From: Ixodes scapularis
Lineage: Eukaryota > Arthropoda > Arachnida > Ixodida > Ixodidae
Assembly: GCF_016920785.2 (NCBI RefSeq)
Contig: NW_024609846.1
Location: 84,453,816 to 84,517,815, forward strand
DNA: 64,000 bases
Direction: 5' to 3'
The notes below the pieces were generated by a model. The model worked only from the letters and a program-made list of their open reading frames with translations, was not told the origin of the DNA and ran no database searches. A program made the translations under genes and the position numbers. Positions within the stretch are counted from its first letter, which is position 1. Each line of letters starts with the position of its first letter. Below are positions 56,259 to 64,000 of this stretch, piece after piece.

Positions 56259-57133
56259 CAGGGGTCTCAAAACCACTCGAGGGGGGGGGGGGGGGGGGGC
56301 GAATGGACGAGGGCCAACGGAGGGAGGGGGGTGGGACAATATGTTGCGATTTTGAAGCAAAAAATACAAAACATACACGGCAGTGGTGTTTCACGTTGCA
56401 AAGGAGCCCACTGTCCCAGCGACACCCCAGAGATTTTCTAGGCATGGATTATTGTGCTGTCTGCTTTTTGCAAGCTCCGCGTTTGCCATCTTAAGCTTTA
56501 ATTTGCATATAAAACTACTTTGGGCCCACAACTGCTGTTACAGAAAAATTAAAAACATCTACACACCACAGTACTGGCAGTTTACAACAGAACAAGAGCA
56601 GGCAAACCATCCTTCCCCCGTCAAACAATTCCCGAGGCTCAACCAGGCATATATAAAACTTTCTCCTTAAACGGCAGTTCCTTCTTTCCTGGCGCTTTTT
56701 ATAGTAGCGTTATAAGAACTTTTTTTTTTTTTCATTTTAAAGGTATTGTTGACAGCTAGAAGCCCGAGCTCGTAGCTTTATTTTTGGTAGTTGCTCCTGC
56801 AGGGCTAGAGTGTGCAGCCGAGGTGTCTCTTTGCGCAAAGAACTCGCGCTTGTAGCCTAGTGGTAGTGGTACTGCCATTCCGGTTGATTTACATGGGAAA
56901 ATTATGAGAAGGCAATATTTAGACAAAGCAATTCTTCGTCCAAGCGATAAGCGGACTAGTGCAAAATGCGTGAACACGTTATATGAGCAGAGTTCCCGTT
57001 TAAGCGGAAATAATTGACGATATAAAACTATACGGCGCCTGTGGCGCTCGAGGCATGGAATGGGGACTCGCTGCCGCGGAAGGCTTGCGGGCCGCTTCCC
57101 AGAGCGTCGCGGGCCGCGTGTTTGAGACCCCTG
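56259..57133. mobile_element. hAT element, non-autonomous, perfect 8-bp duplication
   Basis: ATTTAAAT at 56251-56258 and 57134-57141. Ends CAGGGGTCTCAAAAC and GTTTGAGACCCCTG with GC-rich subterminal CGGGCCGCTTCCCAGAGC. CAGGGGTCTCAAAC-type ends are characteristic of hAT elements. 875 bp, no transposase; G-run at 56281-56299. Confidence 0.9.
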
Positions 57134-57288
57134 ATTTAAATGAATCGAGTCACATCTTTATTGTTATGTTGTAGAAAGAAAAAGAAAGGTGAAAAATACA
57201 ATTTTGACAAGTAGAGGTAAATATGCGGTAAATATTCTCCACCTAAAATTAAAAACAAAACAAAAAAAGAATTGCTTAGAGGCTTTAA

Positions 57289-57715
57289 AGGGATGCTGAG
57301 CCGAAATTCGGATTTCCCAAAATAAGCTTGCAGAAATGTTCAACAGGGCACCATAAACCACGAAACATTACTCATATAGCCGTATCTCCAGCGGATGGCC
57401 GTATTTCTGGAAAATAAAGAAGCGAATGAGAAGGAATGTTGACGTCATCTTATCGCACGAGAGTTGAGAAGGAGGAGAAATGGTGTCGGTTCCCCTTTCC
57501 CCTCCGCGCCCTCACGCAGTCAAAGCGAAAAGAGGAGGAAATGAGACTCGCGAGGTCATGCGTCTTTTCGGCCTTGTGCGAGCGCGCTGTTCTTCTGAAA
57601 AAATACGACGATACGTTGGAGATACCGCTTTATGAGTGACGTCTTGGGATTTGTAGCGTCCTGCCTATCGATTCGGCGTTCTTTTCTGAAATTCGATTTT
57701 CGGTTCAGCATCCCT
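57289..57715. mobile_element. TTAA-flanked MITE (family 2)
   Basis: TTAA at 57285-57288 and 57716-57719. TIRs AGGGATGCTGAGCCGAAATTCG-like and CGGTTCAGCATCCCT. 427 bp, no coding sequence. Confidence 0.88.
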
Positions 57716-57719
57716 TTAA

Positions 57720-58312
57720 GGTTAGGGCCGCACGGCGGCCATCTTGAAGAAGATTAAAATTTGGCCCCTAGATGGCGACACCGATCCGTGTGGCCGAGAA
57801 ACTGGCAACGCTCAGGGCACCGATGTTCTGGCAAGTTCCCTGTGCACGTTACACGTTCACCGCGTGATTTCGCCCGCGTCACGCTGTGCCAGCACTGCTG
57901 TCGGTCACTACATCTATTTGCCTTATATAGTTTGATACCCAAGCACACGTGCGATTCCTGCTACTCAGGGATCATCGCATTCTATATGAAAAAACAAAAC
58001 AAAACATAGCTACTATGTTGTTCGGCAGCGTTTCTAAACAACCGTTAGAAAGTTCTCACTGGGTGCTGGAAGAACCATCAGCACCGTTTCGTCGCGATTG
58101 ACCGTTCTATCGTAAGTAGCGCAATTTTGAATACCGGAGCGCCATCTAGCGAGCGTCAGGTTCCACGGCCATAAATGCTGAGTGGCTAGAAACGTTGGTG
58201 AAAGTGCTCTTCGGGGTGCCGCTCCCGCTTTGGGTCTGCTGGTTGGGCGCTTTTGAGTGCGGGGAATCCGACTGAGGGCGCGTCTCGTGTTCTTGTGTGC
58301 CGCGGATGATGG
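57720..58312. other. Gene-free stretch
   Basis: Contains GGCGGCCATCTTG (near 57734) and GGAGCGCCATCTAGCG (near 58136), motifs common in arthropod promoters and repeats; no gene shown. Confidence 0.35.
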
Positions 58313-58606
58313 TTTTAGAGCGCAGCTCTTAGGCGCCCGTTTCCGGCTTGAGCGTCGTCGGGACCTCGGGAGAACCTCGGGTTCCTTCGAAAGGACTTCG
58401 GGGAGGGGGGTCACGTGACCCCCCCCCCCCCGGAGGTCACGTGACCACCCCCTTCCTGAGGTCACGTGACTACCCCCTCTCTGAGGTCACGTGACCCTCC
58501 CTCCCCGAGGTCACGTGACCCCCCCTCAGTACCCTTTACTGCTCCCCCTCAAGAGCTGCGCTCTAATTTGACGTTACAGGGAGTTGTAAACGGCTTTCAC
58601 TTTTTT
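58313..58606 (-). mobile_element. Cradle element copy D, inverted (GGTCACGTGAC minisatellite)
   Basis: Hairpin AGAGCGCAGCTCT (58317-58329), GGCGCCCGTTTCCGGCTTGA, then ~20-bp GAGGTCACGTGACCCCCC units (58390-58530), hairpin AGAGCTGCGCTCT (58552-58564) and TTACAGGGAGTTGTAAACGG. Same orientation as copy C; array core as in copy A. Confidence 0.85.
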
Positions 58607-58696
58607 AATCTTACTGGGAAAGTTTCTTGCCCCGCATTATGGCATCCGCCAGTGTGGCGACGCCGATAAAAGCTGCACTGAAAGCACCACCGATAG
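58607..58696 (+). other. Short open reading start cut by the I-like LINE
   Basis: ATG at 58639 opens MASASVATPIKAALKAPPIG. After skipping the LINE and one duplication copy the frame continues at 61616 (AGLKIL). It may be a small exon or chance; no match claimed. Confidence 0.3.
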
Positions 58697-58709
58697 GAAT
58701 CGGAGGTGC
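58697..58709. repeat. Left target-site duplication of the I-like LINE
   Basis: GAATCGGAGGTGC, identical to 61603-61615. Confidence 0.9.
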
Positions 58710-61213
58710 CCACTGGTGGGTCCAGCCCCCCAGACTGGTCAATCCGCAGAGACCCTTCGGCACCCAGCATGAAGGCTATGGATGCCCCCTTCACGCTACA
58801 CGAACTAAGACACGCCATCGACGCATGCCCGCGCAAGCGCTCGTCCCCAGGCCCCGACGGAGTGACGAACCAGGCCATCAGGAACCTGGACGAGTCGTGC
58901 CACGACAGCCTCCTCGACTACATGAACAAGGTTTGGAGCAGTGCTGAGATCCCAAGGGCCTGGAGAGAGGCCACTACCGTGCCCCTGCTCAAGTCTGGAA
59001 GGCCGGCCGATGATTTGAGCTCCTACCGGCCCATCTCACTAACCTCCTGCTTGGGCAAGCTACTGGAGCGAATGGTACTGCGACGTCTAAACTACCACCT
59101 GGAGGCAGTAGACGCGCTTCCAGACTGCTTCTCCGGCTTTAGGGGACACAGGAGCACTGCGGACTCCATTGCAGACCTCACCACCACCATGGAGCAAGCT
59201 AAAGAAAGGGGCTGGTCGACGGCCACAGTGTTCCTAGACGTGAGGAAAGCCTTCGATGCGCTCCCCCATGACACCATCTTCACGGCTCTCCAGAACCTCG
59301 GAATCACCGGGCGCCCCCTGTCATACATACGTGCGTTTCTGACAGGAAGAACACTGCGTGTACGTGTCGGCAGCACCTACAGCACACCACGCGGGATAAC
59401 AGCCGGTGTGCCTCAGGGAAGCGTGCTGAGCCCGCTGCTTTTCTCCATCGCGATCGCATCTCTCCCTTCGGCTGCTGGAGTTGGAGCTCGACCACAGTTC
59501 CTCGTGAACATGGCGGTATACGCAGACGACGTGGCACTTTGGGCCACCAGCCCACCAAATCGCAGACAGGAAATGGTGAAAGAGTTGCAACGGGCACTGA
59601 CCAACACGGTGCACAGACTACACGAACTGGGCCTCGGCATCTCGGCTGAGAAGACCACGGCTCTGTTCCAGGCTCCAATACTGCGAACATTTCGTCCAGT
59701 ACTACACATCGAGGGAGCACCGATAAAATCAGAAAAGACAGCAACCTATCTGGGTTTGATGCTCGACGCGCGCGTGTCCTGGAGGCCCGCTGTAGATGCA
59801 GTGCTCCAGAAGATGCGCACAAGAACAAACACCCTGCGGGCACTTGGAGGCACAACGTGGGGCACCTCGCAGGCCATGATGCTGGCAATGTACAAGGGCC
59901 TGATCGTGTCCTGCCCGACCTACGCGCTGCCGTTGGTGACGCTAAACAGCACACAACAAGAAAACCTAGAGAGGGCGCAGAGGGTGGCACTGAGAATTTG
60001 CCTTGGCACGCCCCGAAGCGCCTCATCACACAAGACACTCGTCGAGGCCGGCGTAGCCACGATTTGTGCCACACTACAGAAGCGGGCTCTTGGACACCTT
60101 ATCCGAATGGAGAATGGGCGGTCGACGGGAAGCCTAATCATGAAGATTGCGCAGAGAACAGAGTCAGGACTTGGACGCGCGCTCTGTCAACTTGGAGACA
60201 TCGCGGGAACCGCTGCGGCCCTGGCCGACCTCCCACCACTGCAAGAACGTCCACAACCCATGGACGTCGATCTACACATCCACGGGTTGAGATCAAGAAG
60301 GACGGCAACAACAGTGACCCTCCGAACCCTTGCGCTGTCCCACATCGAGGACCAGTACCACGGCTGGGCTCAAGTGTTCACGGACGGCTCAGTACGTCCC
60401 ACAGACGGGTCGTCAACAGCCGCGGCGGCCTTCGAGGCGGCTGGCGTTGGGCTAAGCGTGCGCCTTACACACCATGCAACCAGCACCACCACAGAACTAG
60501 CAGCGATCCTGCTCGCCCTCGAGGCCGTTCAGAACGGCAGCTCCAGGGGCGGCAAGTGGGTAATCTTGTGCGACTCACAAGCCGCGCTCTCCCTGCTAGA
60601 TAACTTGGAGAGGGCACCACCACTGGCGCGAAGAATCGCAGCAGAAGTGATGGCATTGGAGCAACTCGGACACCAGTTCAGGTTTCAGTGGCTGCCAAGC
60701 CACTGTGGCATCAAGGGAAACGAGATCGCCGACCAGATGGCAAACTTCGCCCATGATGAGCCCTCTACTCCCACATCCAAGGTGCCCCCGTCCGCGGACG
60801 CCAAGCTCCTTGTGGCAAGGGAGATCGCAAGTCAGCATCCAGACGCAAGGATGGCACAAAGCGACCACCCGGCCCGGCTCCCAGCACGCATGAACCGGGC
60901 AACGGCGGCTGTCTTCCACCGACTCCGGACGGGCAGCGCCCTCACCCCCGCATGGATCAACAGGATGAGACCCTCTAGGAGTCCAGACTGCAACACCTGT
61001 GGGACTCGCGCAGATGACGTCCACCTCATCCTACAATGCACCCTCTACGACACTGAGAGAAGGGCACTCCAGGAAGTGTACAGAAAACTCAACCTACCCT
61101 ACAGCTCTCTGGAGGAGATCACTAGACCTCGAGGCACAAACTGCACCAAAAAGAAGGCGCTGAAGGCACTGGAGAACTACCTGGACGAGACAGGATTAAT
61201 CTCCCTCCTCTGA
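58710..61213 (+). pseudogene. I-like LINE ORF2 (reverse transcriptase, RNase H), N-terminus missing
   Basis: Open to TGA 61211-61213 without an internal stop (~830 codons). RT motifs: SSPGPDGVT (58845), LDVRKAFDALP (59238), GVPQGSVLSPLLF (59407), YADDVAL (59518). RNase H: VFTDGSVRPTDG (60376), TTELAAILLALE (60490), CDSQAALSLL (60571), WLPSHCGIKGNEIAD (60690), so the acidic catalytic residues are kept. A C-terminal C-x2-C-x7-H-x4-C motif (CNTCGTRADDVHLILQC) sits near 60990. The endonuclease is absent through 5' truncation, so it cannot move by itself. Confidence 0.92.
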
Positions 61214-61602
61214 AGAAAAAGGCAACAAAGAGAGAAGTGGTGACAACAGCCTTTCCGACAGACTGACTCATCAATACTACTCCCTGTGGCCGAACTAAAT
61301 TAGGAAACTACCCTCTTTCGCCTACATCGGACTTCCCCAATCACCATCAAGGCGACTGGACCCTATACAAACTAGCCTTGCCGATGGCTATGACCATAAC
61401 AGAACCCCCGGCCTGCAAATTAGACTTCGACGGTTAGAGAAAGACTAGAAAAATCCCAACCTCCCCCCTTTCTACTCCCCCTTTTCCCCTCTTTATTTCC
61501 CAAGAACCCTTCCCCTCCGACTGTGACATGGGCGTCTAAGTACGCCCCAACAACAGTCAGCTTCCCAACCCCCCTCCCCAAAACGCATACTACTACTACT
61601 AC
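61214..61602 (+). other. 3' untranslated region of the I-like LINE
   Basis: C/T-rich non-coding sequence ending in the TAC repeats. Confidence 0.8.
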
Positions 61603-61615
61603 GAATCGGAGGTGC

Positions 61616-62924
61616 AGGACTCAAAATACTCTATCCGTTTGCAGTGATTGATTTACCCTTCAGGTTTTTTGTTCTTTAAAATGCACTACACCGATAAGAT
61701 TTTTGGCGTTTCGCGTCGTCGACAACAATGAGATACAATGTGAACAAGGATGCGCGAGATGATATCATTGTAGGGAAAGATTGAAGGGAACTGCTCCGAC
61801 TTGCAGATGTTTATAAAATTTTTAATTGAGGATTCCTTATAGACGAGTGTGTCCTTTGTCTAGAACTGAAAACAGTAAAGTCGAGAGGGGCCAATTGCCG
61901 GAGTGAATCGATCAACGATTCAACGATTCGAAATCGATGCATGAGCATGTTTCAGCAATACAAACTTGAAGTTTTCTTTCCAGCTACGTTATGTGCTAAT
62001 TTGCAAAATGAGTAGAACCCAGTCCCGTTGTGACCGTCAACGTAAGTTCACGGCTCTCTCGTATCGCGCAGAAAATCGCGATTCAGGAAAACCGATAAAA
62101 TTAAATTTCGGCAATTTCCAGCCATGCCCGGCGGCGGAAATGAGCGTCTAACTAAGCGTCGTAGATGATAGAATCGAATCAGCATGACCAATGCAAGATA
62201 TACGCATTAAAATGAATTAAGTTACGAAAAGTTACAAGCTAAAACAGCGATTATCACGAGAACACTTGCACCCATCTTGCGGGTGTAGCTAATGTTCATC
62301 GACGGTACACCAGTAAGTTCGGTTCGCGCTCTATTCACGAAATGTTGCAAGCACACTCGATAGGATGGCGTCGGGGAAGAGTATTTTTTGTTTGTTGACT
62401 CAACCCACTACCGCTGGAGGTTTTGGTCATTCGGAAAGTGATGGAGTTTGAAGACATTGCAGCCGCAGTTGCCTTGTCGGATCCCGTGCGCGATATACAG
62501 ACGTTTTGGGATAATATTCTGCGCTTTCGTTTGTTATTCGCGCAGCCCATTACCGAACAATGATGTCCCGATGATCAGGGGATTGTCGTCATTGATTCCG
62601 CTAACTCTAATTTCATCTGTAAGTAAAATAAAATGAAGGAAACCGCGAAGAAAACAACCGAGCTTGGAAAAACACAGGCGTCCAAGGCGTTCATCCGGGT
62701 CTTTCGCTCGCTTCTAACCACTCAGTAAGGAGGAAAGCGCGGCAGTCCTTTCCCCTTTTCTCTCTTGCCCTCTTTCAGTAAAACGGTCTATAGTTTGTGC
62801 GGACACAAAAAGACTCTATACGAAACGTCAGTGTAAGACCTCTGACATTTCTTTTTTCAATCTCTGTTGTTTGAAAATGGTCACTCTCGACACATTTCAG
62901 GCGAAATAAACACCAGGTTTTGCT
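61616..62924. other. Gene-free stretch
   Basis: A 40-codon frame from ATG 62442 (MEFEDIAAAVALSD) is followed by a GTAAGT at 62620, so a small first exon is conceivable, but the frame stops before the donor. Otherwise nothing recognised. Confidence 0.35.
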
Positions 62925-62928
62925 TTAA

Positions 62929-63717
62929 AGGGCAACTCCGCTCAATTCCGAAAAATTTAGGCTTCCATGTGATTCACATTCACAAAGCACTACTAAACAA
63001 CTCTACGTCTTCGGATTCGCGAAATATGGGATATTATTTGTGTAATCCTAATTTAAACATCAGCAGATACCGAAACCGAAACTTCGGTTGCGTCAGGCAA
63101 CATTCGTCTCGGGTCGTCAGAGTCATGGCACGTCACGTCGAACCACGTGGTCTTGTGACGTTCGGGAGGGAGCAAAAAACCGAGCGAGGTCTTTTTTTTT
63201 TTTTTTTTTATGGACGCGGGCAGGTCGCTCCGCATGGCGTGGACGGTGATGGCCCGGGGGCGAGGGGGAAGGGGAGAAGACGAAAGAGGAGAAAAGGAGC
63301 GGAGAAACAGACCGATAAGCGCGCAGGGCAGCGCATCCCAGCCGCACCCGTGTTACGGTGATCACGTGAACGCCCGGTCAGCCAACACCGGGAGGAGAAA
63401 CTCATGACGTCATCGTTCAATTTCGCTCTGAGAAGTAAAAACAAACAAAACGTGAGGATGACGTACACATGCCTCTGACGTAGTGGCTCAATGTCGGCTG
63501 CTCCAACTCCGTGGCATTGACTGCGCTGGTGATTGCGCCTCGCGCCGCACGCTAGAGTTGGCAGATTTCGGCGACTTGGCTCGCTTGAAGGTTTGCTGGC
63601 CAGTTTACTAAATATATAAACAGAATTAGATCGTAATATTTGACATGGGGTCTTCCTATATGATAATGAAGAGGGCTCATAGTTTTCTAAATATGAAAAA
63701 TGAAGCGGAGTTGCCCT
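62929..63717. mobile_element. TTAA-flanked MITE (family 1 relative)
   Basis: TTAA at 62925-62928 and 63718-63721. TIRs AGGGCAACTCCGCT and AGCGGAGTTGCCCT, akin to the 3377 MITE. 789 bp, GC-rich centre, T-run near 63191-63209. No transposase. Confidence 0.88.
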
Positions 63718-63721
63718 TTAA

Positions 63722-64000
63722 GCCAGCTCTGCATGATGGTCAATTTACATCGTTTCTTTGTACTGGCTGCTGCCGGTCAGGAACATCGGTGGCTTTGGAA
63801 GAACCGAGTGGGATTGGCATGCACTTCAGAATTGTAACCTATAAATTAATACTCTTAAGGCGAAACGTACTGAATACATGTAGCCATTGTAGGAGTGTGG
63901 CAGATTTAGAAATAGAGAATCTTCATTATAAGCTCAACCACTAATTCCAACCAAGTATTCTTAATCCGAAATTCAGATTGAACGGAAATGTATTACCAGA
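63722..64000. other. Right-edge stretch
   Basis: No gene or element edge recognised. Confidence 0.3.

Larger units (their letters stand above)
58710..61602 (+). mobile_element. I-like LINE, 5'-truncated, with (TAC)n tail
   Basis: Bounded by a perfect 13-bp target duplication (58697-58709, 61603-61615). 5'-truncated inside ORF2, with a ~390-bp 3' untranslated region ending in TACTACTACTACTAC. The RT plus RNase H content and the short-repeat tail are typical of the I group of LINEs. Confidence 0.9.

Noticed and set aside
59304..60074. 256-codon minus-strand frame
   Set aside because: Shadow of the GC-rich I-like LINE RT on the opposite strand.
59857..60603. 248-codon + frame overlapping the LINE
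   Set aside because: Out-of-frame shadow of the LINE ORF2.
62442..62620. Small first exon starting MEFEDIAAAVALSD
   Set aside because: The frame meets a stop before the GTAAGT donor, and no downstream exon was found.

Overview
The window is animal nuclear DNA, most likely from a hard tick. That assignment is inference from the transposon flavour (tRNA-derived SINEs, Ty3/gypsy, L1-like and I-like LINEs, TTAA and foldback MITEs) and from arthropod-like exon structure; no ribosomal or mitochondrial marker is present. There are no operons, phage genes or CRISPR arrays. Nearly all long open frames are retrotransposon genes or their shadows.

The main hidden object is a spliced host gene on the + strand made of six short exons between 26.84 and 54.06 kb (26839-26904, 33049-33148, 45413-45498, 49439-49543, 50406-50459, 53913-54062). 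Each has consensus splice sites and compatible phase. Together they encode a 186-residue protein with four membrane helices and a CCxCC start, resembling the LAPTM4/DUF4728 class. Its introns (0.9 to 12.3 kb) are filled with transposable elements.

1-8.6 kb: a nest of insertions. A decayed Ty3/gypsy pol ends in a polypurine tract and an LTR. That LTR is split by a nearly complete L1-like LINE with a 12-bp target duplication. The LINE is itself split by a TTAA-flanked MITE (in the start of ORF2) and by a 972-bp Tigger-like element (near the end of ORF2). 8.6-20 kb: a MULE transposase remnant, Harbinger-like MITEs, foldbacks, a THAP-domain fragment, LINE 3' ends and the first 'cradle' element, a hairpin-ended repeat carrying a palindromic minisatellite.

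20-24.7 kb: a second decayed gypsy pol interrupted twice by cradle elements in opposite orientation, then a tRNA-derived SINE. 26-54 kb: the host gene, with TIR elements, foldbacks, three palindromic minisatellites, two solo LTRs with perfect 4-bp target duplications, and a decayed minus-strand CR1-like LINE cut by one of those LTRs and by a hAT MITE.

54-64 kb: a SINE, a hAT element with a perfect 8-bp target duplication, two TTAA MITEs, a fourth cradle element, and a 5'-truncated I-like LINE (RT plus RNase H) with a 13-bp target duplication. Coordinates of element ends were counted by eye and may be off by a few bases where the edge is not a target duplication.
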